Positions 18,487 to 28,000 of a stretch of DNA of 64,000 nucleotides are shown here, piece after piece (position 1 is the stretch's first letter; each line of letters starts with the position of its first letter). Location of the stretch: NCBI GenBank assembly GCA_965249045.1, contig OZ252213.1:1812032-1876031 (forward strand). The letters run 5' to 3'. Both the position numbers and the translations under genes were made by a program. This DNA comes from Nemesobacter sp965249045. GTDB taxonomy: Bacteria > Desulfobacterota_D > UBA1144 > Nemesobacterales > Nemesobacteraceae. The notes under the pieces are model-generated. The model saw nothing but the letters and a program-made list of their open reading frames with translations. It had not been told where the DNA came from and did no database searches.

Positions 18487-18670
18487 TGAGAAAACCTGCC
18501 GCTTTTATGCCTTACGGCGAATCGCACGCCGAAAAAACCCTCGGCTACCGATTGGTGGATTTTAGATTTATAACTTTTTTTAGAGATATCTCAAGAGAAA
18601 AAGCCCCCCTTCGGGAGTTTCCATAACAAAAACTCTCCGTTATATTATTAGAAGTATTCTTTCAGACCTG

Positions 18671-19918
18671 ATGAAAAGCATAATCCACGCTGCGACAATC
18701 ACGCTTGCTATTTTGTTTCTTCCGCTTCTTTTTTCTCCGCGGGCGGAGGTCGCTTATGCACAGGCAAACCCGCAGGAAGAACTCAGCGTAACAAACTACT
18801 CGTGGAAATCTTACGGAGTGGGACGCGTCGCAACGCTGGGGGAAATAACCGTCCTAAACTCCGGCAAGAAAAACTACAAAAACATCAAATTCAAGGTTGA
18901 TCTGTTTACCAGAACCGGCAAGTTTCTGGGCTCGCTTCAAGGAACGATTCCCGAGGAACTGCCCGCCGAAAGCGAAAAAACCTTCTTCGACCTGGACTTG
19001 GGACTTATGAACTCGGATCTTGAAGATTCCGAGGCAAGAATAACGGGTGCGGAGGTATCGGGAAGTTCTTCGCTTGCAAGCGCCGAGAACGTGATTTTTA
19101 TAAAAAACTGGGAGTTTGAAGGTGCCAGTTTCGGAACAGAAGGTTTTATAACGGAAATCACCCTTGAGAACACCGGGAAAAACCATTTTAAAAACATAAA
19201 ATTACTCTTAACGGAAAAAGAGGGTGGAGACGCCCCAACCAACACTCATCTGTCTTCGGTGACAATACATGACGTTCTTCCCGCCGGAGCGGAGAGAACT
19301 TTTACAGGAATAAACGTCGGCTTCTCGAGCCCTAATGCTCTGGAAAGATCGATCGCCATCTCCAGAGCCGAGGCGATATCAGCAAAGGAGCTCAAATACA
19401 TTCTTGCGGGCGGGGGAAGTCTTGGCGAGAAGATAAAGGAGAAAATCAGCTCCGTTAGAATATTTAGGAAAAAAGACGAGCCGAAACAGCAAGCATCCTC
19501 TTCCGATACATCCCAAGACGGCTATGATGAGGTAACCGAAAGTGCTCCACATTCAGCCGAGCCGGCTATAGACAAGGGGATGGAGCTTTCTCAGGAAGAA
19601 CTCAGAGAACCTTTCCCGAAACACGATATAGTCATAAGGGAGTTTAAATGGGGAAGCGGAATCCCCGGTGCGACCGCGACGCTCAGCAAACTCGTTATCG
19701 AGAACATAAGCGACATCACTTACGAGAAAATAGAGTTTGAAATAGAGTTTTATAAATCCGCGAATACACCTTTCGGGTCAAACCGCTTCAAGGTAAAAAA
19801 AGTCCTAGCTCCTGGACAGGTAATGCGGCTTAGAAACGTTCAGGTCGGGTTTATAAGCAAGCTTCCCGACCCGAATCATATAAAACTCAGAGTGATAAAA
19901 GCAAAAGCGATCATGTAG
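18671..19918 (+). CDS. Secreted protein with three FxLYD-like repeats
   Basis: A 415-residue exported protein (signal peptide to about residue 27, AYAQA) made of three related beta-sandwich repeats at about residues 40-125, 142-235 and 320-412. Each begins with a short W- or F-containing strand (YSWKSYG, NWEFEG, FKWGSG), continues with a conserved core (LNSGKKNYKNIKFKV, LENTGKNHFKNIKLLL, IENISDITYEKIEFEI) and ends with a hydrophobic-G-F/L strand. The pattern recalls FxLYD/DUF3426-type domains. Between repeats 2 and 3 is a charged, Ser-rich linker. Role unknown; probably periplasmic. Confidence 0.65.
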   Translation: MKSIIHAATITLAILFLPLLFSPRAEVAYAQANPQEELSVTNYSWKSYGVGRVATLGEITVLNSGKKNYKNIKFKVDLFTRTGKFLGSLQGTIPEELPAESEKTFFDLDLGLMNSDLEDSEARITGAEVSGSSSLASAENVIFIKNWEFEGASFGTEGFITEITLENTGKNHFKNIKLLLTEKEGGDAPTNTHLSSVTIHDVLPAGAERTFTGINVGFSSPNALERSIAISRAEAISAKELKYILAGGGSLGEKIKEKISSVRIFRKKDEPKQQASSSDTSQDGYDEVTESAPHSAEPAIDKGMELSQEELREPFPKHDIVIREFKWGSGIPGATATLSKLVIENISDITYEKIEFEIEFYKSANTPFGSNRFKVKKVLAPGQVMRLRNVQVGFISKLPDPNHIKLRVIKAKAIM

Positions 19919-19949
19919 GGGGGAGAGGTTAAAGCGCTTGGAAACTTAT

Positions 19950-20171
19950 CTAGCTTCCCACTAACTCAAGGGATTCTTTTATTGTTTCGACCAGCTTGTC
20001 CCTGAACTGCTCTATTCCTTCAAAAGGAACCACTATGCTGGATCTTCCACCGCTTAGTTCCGTAATCCTCAGGTACTGACCCTTGTGATTTTCCTTAACG
20101 TCAAAGAAAAACCTCTTGGATTCAATATCAACGTGGTTACTGACATGCTCCTTTTCTGTCCTTTCTTCCAT
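19950..20171 (-). CDS. PUR-domain (DUF3276-like) nucleic-acid-binding protein
   Basis: A 73-residue protein with the bacterial PUR-alpha-like core: SKRFFFDVKENHKGQYLRITE followed by a Ser/Gly turn and VPFEGIEQFRDKL. Single-PUR-repeat bacterial proteins bind DNA and RNA as dimers, as shown for spirochaete homologues; the same is inferred here. It is monocistronic and ends close to the stop of the convergent FxLYD-repeat gene. Confidence 0.7.
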   Translation of the reverse strand: MEERTEKEHVSNHVDIESKRFFFDVKENHKGQYLRITELSGGRSSIVVPFEGIEQFRDKLVETIKESLELVGS

Positions 20172-20302
20172 CTGATTCTGCCTCCTAGAAAAATTTATGG
20201 AACAATTATTGAGGCATGACTATAACCCCTTAAAACTAAAAAGCAAACAATTCTTTTCTAGCCGCAAAAATACTGATATATTCAGGGAGAAAACCCGAAA
20301 AA

Positions 20303-20740
20303 ATGTCCAGAATAAAAATAGATCTCCCAGACAGATTCGTCTTCTCAACGCAAATTCCGATAAGAATAGACGACATAAACTACGGCTCTCATCTCGGGCA
20401 CGACTCAGTTCTCACACTCGCACACGAAGCCCGCGTAAGGTTCCTGACAACACATGGTTATACCGAGGGCAACATAGAGGGAGTGGGAATCATAATGGGA
20501 GATGTGGGAATCACCTACAGTTCGGAAGCGTTTTACGGGGACGTAATAAAAATAAGCATCGGAATCGGTGAATACGGCAACCATTTCCTCGAGCTTATTT
20601 ACGTGCTCATTAACGAAAAAAGCGGTAAAGAAATTGCCAGGGTAAAAACCTCGCTTGTGTTTTTTGACTACGAAGAGAGAAAAACCGTGCGGATGCCGGA
20701 GGAATTTCGAAAGGAAATCATCTCCAAGGCCGAGGAGTAG
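20303..20740 (+). CDS. Hotdog-fold acyl-CoA thioesterase
   Basis: A 145-residue 4HBT-type thioesterase. The motif DDINYGSHLGHDSVLTLAHEAR near residue 23 replaces the usual D-x-D-x-x-x-H-x-x-N region of YbgC-type enzymes, and IARVKTSLVFFDYEERKTVRMPEE is the typical C-terminal strand. It probably hydrolyses acyl-CoA or a thioester of unknown chain type. It is divergent from the PUR-domain gene. Confidence 0.75.
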   Translation: MSRIKIDLPDRFVFSTQIPIRIDDINYGSHLGHDSVLTLAHEARVRFLTTHGYTEGNIEGVGIIMGDVGITYSSEAFYGDVIKISIGIGEYGNHFLELIYVLINEKSGKEIARVKTSLVFFDYEERKTVRMPEEFRKEIISKAEE

Positions 20741-20765
20741 TTACCACAATCCCATATGTTTGCCG

Positions 20766-22214
20766 CTATTGTTTCTTTTTGACAGCGTAGCCGATGTAAA
20801 TAGTGTTTTTGCGTTTCTTTACAAGAAAAAGATACTGTTTCCCGGGTTCCAGGGCGCTCACGATCTTGTTGTAGTCCCCAAGGTTCGCCACGGGAGTTCT
20901 GTCAACCTCAAGTATCACGTCCCCGGGACGAAATCCCGCTTCCCAGGCGGAGCTGCCGCGGCTTACATTGGTAACCAGCACTCCGGCTTTGTCCTCAACA
21001 CCGAACCGCGCAGCGATATCCGGGGTAATATCACTTAATTCAATATCCTCGTCCTGCCGAGACTCGGCAGCGGTCTGATCATCCGGCATCTGACCAAGAA
21101 CAACGGAAAGATCCTTACGCTTTCCATCGCGGAGAACAGTGATTTTAAAGGAAGTACCGGGAGCTTTCATCCCCACGAGTTTTGACAAAGAGGTAAACTC
21201 CTTTATAGGGTTTCCGTCAAACTCCACTACCACGTCTCCTCTTCGCAGACCAGCTTTTTCCGCGGGGCTTCCCGGGCTTATATCGGATATAAGGGCCCCG
21301 TCAGTACCTTCATGACCTATGCTCTCGGCAATCTCCTGCGTTATGGGCTGGATAATGACTCCGAGCCATCCTCTCACCACTTTGCCTTTTTCCATGAGTT
21401 GGGATATTACCCCCTTGGCCATGCTGGCGGGGATAGAAAAACCTATTCCTTGCCCCCTAGCCACTATTGCGGTGTTAACCCCGACCACCTCTCCCCCCAG
21501 GTTAAAAAGCGGACCTCCGCTGTTTCCGGGGTTCAATGATGCATCGGTCTGAATGAAATCGTCATAGGCCCCAAAACCCAGAGATCTTCCTTTCGCGCTT
21601 ACTATTCCGACTGTGACGGTGTAACCAAGACCGAAGGGATTTCCGATGGCCATAACCCAGTCACCGATTCTCAGTTTTCCAGAGTCTCCGAAAACAACGG
21701 GCTTAAGCTTTTCTTCAGGTTTTATCTTCAGGACCGCGAGATCCGTTTTTGCGTCCTGTCCGACAATCTCGGCCGTATACCTTGACCCGTCGTAGAGAAC
21801 GACCTGTATATCTTCTGCTTTGCTGATCACATGGTTGTTAGTAACTATGTAGCCGTCTTTGGTGACTATGAATCCAGAACCCAAGCCCTTTTTTCTGAAT
21901 TCCCGCTCCCGGTCGTTTGGAAAAAATCTCTTGAAAAAATCCTCGAAGACGTCTCCTTCGCCGAAGTCAGGGAGCACGTTTCCCCTTTTTACGACACTCG
22001 TGGTGCTTATGTTCACAACAGAATGTTTTTGTTTTTCGACAAGACCCGAGAGGGAGGGGAAAGTTCCCGCAGAGTTTGAAGAAGATAAAACTTCCGAGGT
22101 ACTTTCACTTGACAGCAGTCCAGAGGTTTCGTCGTCTTCGTCCACTTTCGCACATGAAAGAGAACCAACAAGCAAAAAACAGGCAGCAAAAAACAGGAAA
22201 ACAGGTTTTTTCAT
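20766..22214 (-). CDS. Do-like (DegP/DegQ) serine protease, possibly lipid-anchored
   Basis: A periplasmic HtrA protease: trypsin-like domain with catalytic His in VTNNHVIS, Asp in KTDLAVLKI and Ser in LNPGNSGGPLFN, then two PDZ domains (about residues 275-365 and 385-475). I start it at ATG 22214, which has GGAGG eight bases upstream, rather than at 22235. The signal sequence ends VGSLSCAK, where the cysteine could be acylated, although -3 is Ser rather than Leu; a lipoprotein DegP is less usual. The acidic, Ser-rich linker after the cysteine fits a membrane tether. It follows aroK by 17 bases. Confidence 0.88.
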   Translation of the reverse strand: MKKPVFLFFAACFLLVGSLSCAKVDEDDETSGLLSSESTSEVLSSSNSAGTFPSLSGLVEKQKHSVVNISTTSVVKRGNVLPDFGEGDVFEDFFKRFFPNDREREFRKKGLGSGFIVTKDGYIVTNNHVISKAEDIQVVLYDGSRYTAEIVGQDAKTDLAVLKIKPEEKLKPVVFGDSGKLRIGDWVMAIGNPFGLGYTVTVGIVSAKGRSLGFGAYDDFIQTDASLNPGNSGGPLFNLGGEVVGVNTAIVARGQGIGFSIPASMAKGVISQLMEKGKVVRGWLGVIIQPITQEIAESIGHEGTDGALISDISPGSPAEKAGLRRGDVVVEFDGNPIKEFTSLSKLVGMKAPGTSFKITVLRDGKRKDLSVVLGQMPDDQTAAESRQDEDIELSDITPDIAARFGVEDKAGVLVTNVSRGSSAWEAGFRPGDVILEVDRTPVANLGDYNKIVSALEPGKQYLFLVKKRKNTIYIGYAVKKKQ

Positions 22215-22231
22215 AATTAAAGCCTCCAGCT

Positions 22232-22744
22232 TCATTTCAGCATCCCAACTATTTTATCAGCAACTTCGGAAATACTCATATCATCCGTAGAAACAACATG
22301 TGGCAAGCGTTCATAAATATCTTTTCTTTTCATGAAAAGCTCCTGAAACTCAGCGCGAGGGTCCTTGACGTCAAGAAGAGGCCTTCCCTCCTCGCTCCTT
22401 ACCCTGTTCCAAAGGGTGTCAATATCCGCCTTCAGATAAAAGACCTTGCCTGAGGCATGCATTATGTCGCGGTTTTGTTGTCGCAGGACCGCTCCGCCTC
22501 CCGTTGAGATCACGGCCGGGGACACTTTCCGGGAGAGAGTCTCAAGCATCTCGGTTTCTTTCTGTCTGAAACTCTCCTCTCCGCCTGCTTCGAAGATCTC
22601 GGTTACCGAAAGTCCCTGGGCTCGTTCCACTTCACCGTCAAGATCATAAAAATCCCTTCGCAGTTTTCGGGAAAGCTCCTCGCCGACGCCAGTTTTGCCC
22701 GCTCCCATAAACCCCGCAAGGAAAATGTGTCGTTTCTCGTTCAA
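22232..22744 (-). CDS. aroK: Shikimate kinase
   Basis: AroK phosphorylates shikimate in aromatic amino acid synthesis. The 170-residue product has the P-loop GFMGAGKTGVGEEL, the shikimate-binding DLDGEVERAQG and SFRQKETEML, and the STGGGAVLR motif. The frame starts at TTG 22744, since the core begins immediately afterwards. It lies six bases downstream of ribE in the same direction; the gene group lspA, ribE, aroK, protease is probably one transcript. Confidence 0.92.
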   Translation of the reverse strand: MNEKRHIFLAGFMGAGKTGVGEELSRKLRRDFYDLDGEVERAQGLSVTEIFEAGGEESFRQKETEMLETLSRKVSPAVISTGGGAVLRQQNRDIMHASGKVFYLKADIDTLWNRVRSEEGRPLLDVKDPRAEFQELFMKRKDIYERLPHVVSTDDMSISEVADKIVGMLK

Positions 22745-22750
22745 ATCACT

Positions 22751-23383
22751 CTACAGTTTTCTTCCGACAGGAGAACCCTCGGAGGGGGCGTCTGCGCCGG
22801 AGAGCATTTTCTCAACGTACTTGCCTATTATATCGCACTCTATGTTGACTTCTCTGCCCCGGCGAAACTCAGAAAACGTCGTTTCCCGAAGCGTGTAGGG
22901 AATTATGTTTACCGAGAACTCCTCACCCTTTACCGAATTAACGGTGAGACTTGCGCCGTCAACGGCGACTGACCCTTTCTCAACCACATATTTTGCAAGC
23001 GCAGCTGGAATCAAAAAAGAAAAAACCCGGGATTCTCCAACCGGAGTAATAGACCGAACGGTCCCGACTCCATCCACGTGACCCGTGACTATATGCCCGC
23101 CCATCCTGTCTCCGGCCCGAAGAGATCTCTCAAGATTTACTCCGCTTCCCGCATGAAGTCGAGAAAGATTCGTCCTGGAGAGGGTTTCGTGGGACGCGTC
23201 AACGGAAAAACTCCCGTCTCCTGCCGAAACCACCGTAAGACATACGCCGTTTACAGCCACGCTCTCCCCAAGGCTCAGATCCCCAGCGTCAATTCTCCGA
23301 ACCCCGATTCTTAAAAGAACACCCTTGTCTTTTTTCTCAAGCGCACGGATCGCCCCCACATCTTCAACTATCCCGGTAAACAT
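22751..23383 (-). CDS. ribE: Riboflavin synthase, alpha subunit
   Basis: Converts two molecules of dimethyl-ribityllumazine to riboflavin. The 210-residue product begins MFTGIVEDVGAI, the signature start, and contains two lumazine-binding repeats (GVCLTVV with DASHETLSRTNL; GASLTVNSV with YTLRETTFSEF). Its ATG is immediately adjacent to the lspA stop. No other rib genes and no FMN riboswitch are visible here. Confidence 0.95.
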   Translation of the reverse strand: MFTGIVEDVGAIRALEKKDKGVLLRIGVRRIDAGDLSLGESVAVNGVCLTVVSAGDGSFSVDASHETLSRTNLSRLHAGSGVNLERSLRAGDRMGGHIVTGHVDGVGTVRSITPVGESRVFSFLIPAALAKYVVEKGSVAVDGASLTVNSVKGEEFSVNIIPYTLRETTFSEFRRGREVNIECDIIGKYVEKMLSGADAPSEGSPVGRKL

Positions 23384-23872
23384 CTACCTCTCCTTGCTCC
23401 GTCCTACGGCTCCGAAAATCAGAAGCGAGATCGCTCCAACCGTGATCGCGGAATCGGCCACGTTGAAAGGAGGCCAGAGCAGATCAGGATTTCCCGGCCA
23501 GTAGACCGCGATAAAATCGGTCACGTATCCGCAGGTAAACCTGTCTATGGAGTTTCCAATCGCTCCCCCAAGCACAAAAGCCAGCGCATACCGAAAGACT
23601 CTCTGCTCCTCGTCCAGTCTGCGAAGAAAGAAAAAGATCACGACCAGCACCAGAACGAAGACAGCAATGTAAAAGTAAAATCTTACACTCTCGGACATGT
23701 TGCTTAACATGCCAAACGCGATTCCCGGATTTCGCAAATGCGTTATATCAAACCAGGAAAACACGTTTATCCTCGAAAGAAACGGCACGTGCGCCTTAAC
23801 AAGCCACTTGGTCAGCTGGTCAAGCGACACGATCAAAAAAGATATAACGAATACGCCCAGATAATTTCTCAT
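23384..23872 (-). CDS. lspA: Lipoprotein signal peptidase
   Basis: LspA cleaves prolipoproteins after Lgt has acted. About 162 residues with four membrane segments and both catalytic aspartates (NSIDR and FNVADS), plus NPGIAFG. The frame extends to TTG 23899, but ATG 23872 gives the usual family length. It is the upstream member of the lspA-ribE pair; lgt and lnt are at the window's start. Confidence 0.93.
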   Translation of the reverse strand: MRNYLGVFVISFLIVSLDQLTKWLVKAHVPFLSRINVFSWFDITHLRNPGIAFGMLSNMSESVRFYFYIAVFVLVLVVIFFFLRRLDEEQRVFRYALAFVLGGAIGNSIDRFTCGYVTDFIAVYWPGNPDLLWPPFNVADSAITVGAISLLIFGAVGRSKER

Positions 23873-23930
23873 GAAAAAGACGAAGAATTCCGACCTCAAA
23901 AGAAAATCTCGGAAACTCCCGGCCGACGCC

Positions 23931-24527
23931 CTAGCCTCCCTCCAGTCGAAACTCTATCGGAACCTTTACCCAGCTTGAGACTGCCTTGAAGCCTCTTTGT
24001 GCCGGAACGAACTTCCACCTTTTTACGGCGGATAAAGCAGCCTTATCAAGAACCTTATGACCAGAGGATTTGAAGATGGTTACTTCCTCAGGCTTCCCGT
24101 TTGGAAGCACATGCACATTAAGCAACACGCTCCCCTCGTAGCCACGTCTTATGGCAACCGCCGGGTAGCCGGGTCTTGGAGTAAAACCGTAAGAAGGTCT
24201 CGCGGTGGTGGCATAAGCCTCTTCTGGTTGTTCCTCCTCGGCTTGAGCGGGTTTTTCTTCCTTCTTAAGCGCTATGGAATCATCCCGCTTTTCCACTTTC
24301 TTTACGACCTTCTCTTTTTTCTTCTCGACGACCTTCTTTTTCTTTACGATTTTTTTTGCGGGTGCGGGTTTTTTGAATTCAAAATGCTTAAGGGAAACCT
24401 CTATGTGATCGCCGTATACGGGAATGCTTTTCTGCACGACAATCTTCCCCCAAGCGAAAGATATAAGAATATGGAAAACAATTGAAAACAGTATAAATTT
24501 CTTGAGATTGTCAATCGACCCACTCAT
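23931..24527 (-). CDS. tonB: TonB-family energy transducer
   Basis: A 198-residue protein with an N-terminal membrane anchor (about residues 10-28), a Lys/Glu-rich periplasm-spanning linker (residues about 50-100, blocks of KKKKVVEKKK type) and the TonB C-terminal domain (RPGYPAVAIRRGYEGSVLLN, ALSAVKRWKFVPAQRG). It couples the proton-motive force to outer-membrane receptors together with ExbBD, which are not in the window. It follows greA by nine bases and precedes lspA. Confidence 0.85.
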   Translation of the reverse strand: MSGSIDNLKKFILFSIVFHILISFAWGKIVVQKSIPVYGDHIEVSLKHFEFKKPAPAKKIVKKKKVVEKKKEKVVKKVEKRDDSIALKKEEKPAQAEEEQPEEAYATTARPSYGFTPRPGYPAVAIRRGYEGSVLLNVHVLPNGKPEEVTIFKSSGHKVLDKAALSAVKRWKFVPAQRGFKAVSSWVKVPIEFRLEGG

Positions 24528-24536
24528 ACCAAGGCA

Positions 24537-25013
24537 TTATTCTATATTAATAACCAGAAATTCCTTAATTCCTCCGGGAGCCCTGACCTGTATCTCGTCA
24601 TCAACTCTCTTTCCGATAAGCGCGCTGCCGACCGGAGAGGTTACGGATATGAAGCCTTCTTCAGGTTCGGATTCGTCTTCTCCCACAAGCTTGTATTTTT
24701 TTATCTCCCCGGAATCGACATCCTGCACTGTAACCGTAAGGCCGAAAACAACCCTGTCCCGGACAGTGACTTTCTCGGGGTCGATTACTTCCGCTCGGCC
24801 CAGTCTGCCCTCTATATCCAGTATCTTGCCCTCTATAAACGACTGTTTCTGCTTGGCGGTTTCATACTCGGCGTTTTCGGAAAGATCCCCTAGAGATCTC
24901 GCGTGCGCTATCAGTCTGATCACTTCCTGTCTCTCAACGGTCTTTAACCTGTGGAGTTCTTCCCGAAGCTTTTTCCACCCCTCGGGAGTAATTAAAACTC
25001 TTTGGGTACTCAC
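24537..25013 (-). CDS. greA: Transcript cleavage factor GreA
   Basis: GreA enters the RNA polymerase secondary channel and stimulates cleavage of backtracked RNA. The 158-residue product has the coiled-coil tip acidic pair in GDLSENAEYETAK and the C-terminal FKBP-like SPVGSALIGKRVDDE. I prefer GTG 25013 with AGGAG upstream over TTG 25016. It is 42 bases downstream of carB. Confidence 0.92.
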   Translation of the reverse strand: MSTQRVLITPEGWKKLREELHRLKTVERQEVIRLIAHARSLGDLSENAEYETAKQKQSFIEGKILDIEGRLGRAEVIDPEKVTVRDRVVFGLTVTVQDVDSGEIKKYKLVGEDESEPEEGFISVTSPVGSALIGKRVDDEIQVRAPGGIKEFLVINIE

Positions 25014-25055
25014 CAAAATCTCCTACGCACCTTAATCATCATTCCCGCATCCGGG

Positions 25056-28000
25056 TTAATAGTAGCTTTGTAAAGCCTTTACTTCCAGACCGCTTCTCAC
25101 AAGAACCTCAATCGCCCCAACCCCGGCGACCGCGCCGGCAACAGTCGTGAAGTAAGGAACGTTGTTTATAAGCGCGGTCCTTCTGATCGAATAGGACTGC
25201 GCGATCTCCTTTTTCCCGAAAGTAGTGTTTATAACCAACTGTACCTCACCGTTTTTAAGGTGATCAACTATGTGAGGCCGACCTTGCTTAACCTTTTTCA
25301 CCGTTCGCGAAAATATACCATTTTTATTGAGAAATTCCGATGTGCCTCCGGTAGCCATTATATCAAAACCGGTATCACTGAGTCTTCGAGCTATATCAAG
25401 TATTTTGGTTGACTTATCCTCGTCTTTTACGCTGATGAAAGCCACTCCGTCCGACGGAAGACTGTTGCCAGCCGCGATCTGGGATTTGGCAAATGCCTGA
25501 TCAAGGTCGGGGGCAATCCCCATAACCTCGCCTGTAGATTTCATTTCCGGACCCAAAATCGTGTCAACTTCCGGAAACTTGACGAAAGGAAAGACTGATT
25601 CCTTTACGCAGTAGTGCTTCGGAACGATTTCTTCTGTGTACCCGAGTTCTTCAAGAGATTTTCCGATCATCACCTTGGTCCCTATCTTGGCCAGCTGAAC
25701 CCCTATGGCCTTGCTCACGAAAGGAACTGTGCGGCTAGCTCTGGGGTTTACCTCAATTATGTAAACCTCGCCGTCCTTTACGGCAAACTGGATATTAACA
25801 AGCCCTCTCACCTCGAGTGAGAGCGCAAGTGTTTTCGTCTGGGATTTTATTTCCTCAACAATTTCGGGTTCTATCGAGAACGGGGGCAGGATCGCCGCAC
25901 TGTCTCCCGAATGAACCCCTGCTTCCTCTATGTGCTCAAGCACTCCGCCCACAACAACCGTCCTCCCGTCACAAACCGCGTCCACGTCGACTTCCTTTGC
26001 ATCCTTGAGGAACTTGTCTATCAGTATCGGGTGGTTCGGGGAAACGCTCGCCGCTTGCTGTATATAGGTCCGGAGAGACTCCTCATCGTAGACTATTTCC
26101 ATGGCGCGACCGCCCAGAACATAGGATGGGCGGACCATGACCGGATATCCTATTTCGCGGGCTATACCAATGGCCTGCTCCTCGCTTCTCGCGGTATCGC
26201 TTTGGGGCTGAAGCAGCCCCAGGTCCGAGACAAGCTTTCTGAACCTGTCTCTGTCTTCGGCAAGATCAATGCTCTCGGGGGAAGTACCTATTATTCTCAC
26301 CCCCTCACTTTCAAGCGCGAGGGCGAGGCGAAGTGGGGTCTGGCCTCCCAGATGAACTATAACCCCCCAGGGATTTTCCCTTTTTATAAGAGCCAGCGTG
26401 TCTTCAAGCGTAAGCGGCTCGAAATAAAGGCGGTCCGAGGTATCGTAATCCGTGCTCACGGTCTCGGGGTTGCAGTTAACCATGATAGCCTCGTACCCCT
26501 CTTCCCGAAGAGCAAAAGACGCGTGCACGCAGCAGTAGTCAAACTCTATGCCCTGGCCTATGCGGTTCGGGCCCCCACCTAGTATCACCACCTTCTTTCT
26601 GTCGGTGGGAAGCGCCTCGCTTTCGCTCTCGAAAGTCGAATAGAGGTAAGGTGTGTAGGCTTCAAACTCAGCGGCGCAGGTATCAACCATCTTAAAAGCA
26701 GGCTCGATTCCCTCGCGGAGACGGAAATCCCTCACTTCCGCTTCCTCTTTGGAAAGAATCCTTGCGATCTCAATGTCGGAAAAACCGTGGCGCTTGGCCT
26801 GAAGCATGGTTCCACGGTGAAGCCCGTTTTCCGCAATATCCGATTCGAAATCGGTAATCTGCTTGATGTTCTGAAGAAACCAGGGGTCTATGTGGGAGAT
26901 TGAATAGATTTCCTCTAAGTCCATGCCCAGACGAAACGCGTCGGCTATGTACCAGAGCCGTCGCGGGGAGGGAACCCTCAGTTCTTCCCTAACCACTTCC
27001 GGATCATCCGACATCTTCTCAAGACCGTAAGAATCTATCTCAAGAGACCTTATTGCCTTGTGCAGGGATTCCTTGAAAGTCCTTGCGATGGACATTACTT
27101 CTCCCACGGATTTCATCTGAGTAGTGAGAGCCTGGGTTGTCTTCGGAAATTTCTCAAACGCGAACCTAGGTATTTTCACCACCACGTAATCTATCGTCGG
27201 TTCAAAAGACGCGGGAGTGTATTTCGTTATATCGTTTGAGATCTCATCGAGCGAATAGCCGACCGCGAGCTTCGCGGCTATCTTGGCAATCGGAAACCCG
27301 GTTGCCTTTGAAGCAAGCGCGGAGCTCCGCGAAACCCTTGGATTCATCTCAATGACCATCATCCGCCCGTCTTCGGGACTAACGGCGAACTGGATGTTCG
27401 ATCCTCCGGTATCAACGCCGATTTCCCTTATTATCGCTATGGATGCGTCGCGCATCCTCTGGTATTCCTTGTCGGTAAGGGTCTGCGCGGGAGCAACCGT
27501 TATGCTGTCTCCCGTGTGGACACCCATGGCGTCGAAATTCTCTATCGAGCAGATTATGACGACGTTATCCATATGGTCCCGCATGACTTCGTACTCAAAT
27601 TCCTTCCATCCCACTATGGATTCCTCTACGAGTATTTCGCTTGCCGGAGAACTTTCGATTCCCGTTTTGGCGAACTCATCGAATTCCTCTTTGTTGTAGG
27701 CAACACTTCCACCGGTTCCTCCAAGGGTAAAAGAAGGCCGTATGATGACCGGAAACCCTATCTCTTCTACAACGTCCCAGGCTTCTTTCATGTTGTGTGC
27801 GATACCGCTTCTCGGCACCTCAAGACCTATGTCCGCTATGGCTTTTTTGAAAAGATCCCTGTTTTCCGCTTTTTTTATCGCCGGGAGTTTCGCGCCTATG
27901 AGTTCCACGCCGTGGCGTTCAAGCACGCCTGATTCGGCAAGGGAAACGGCAAGGTTAAGAGCTGTCTGTCCGCCTATTGTGGGCAGAAGAGCATCGGGTT

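Noticed and set aside
25911..26582. 223-codon open frame antisense to carB
   Set aside because: It lies fully inside a strongly conserved carB reading frame and shows no motif.
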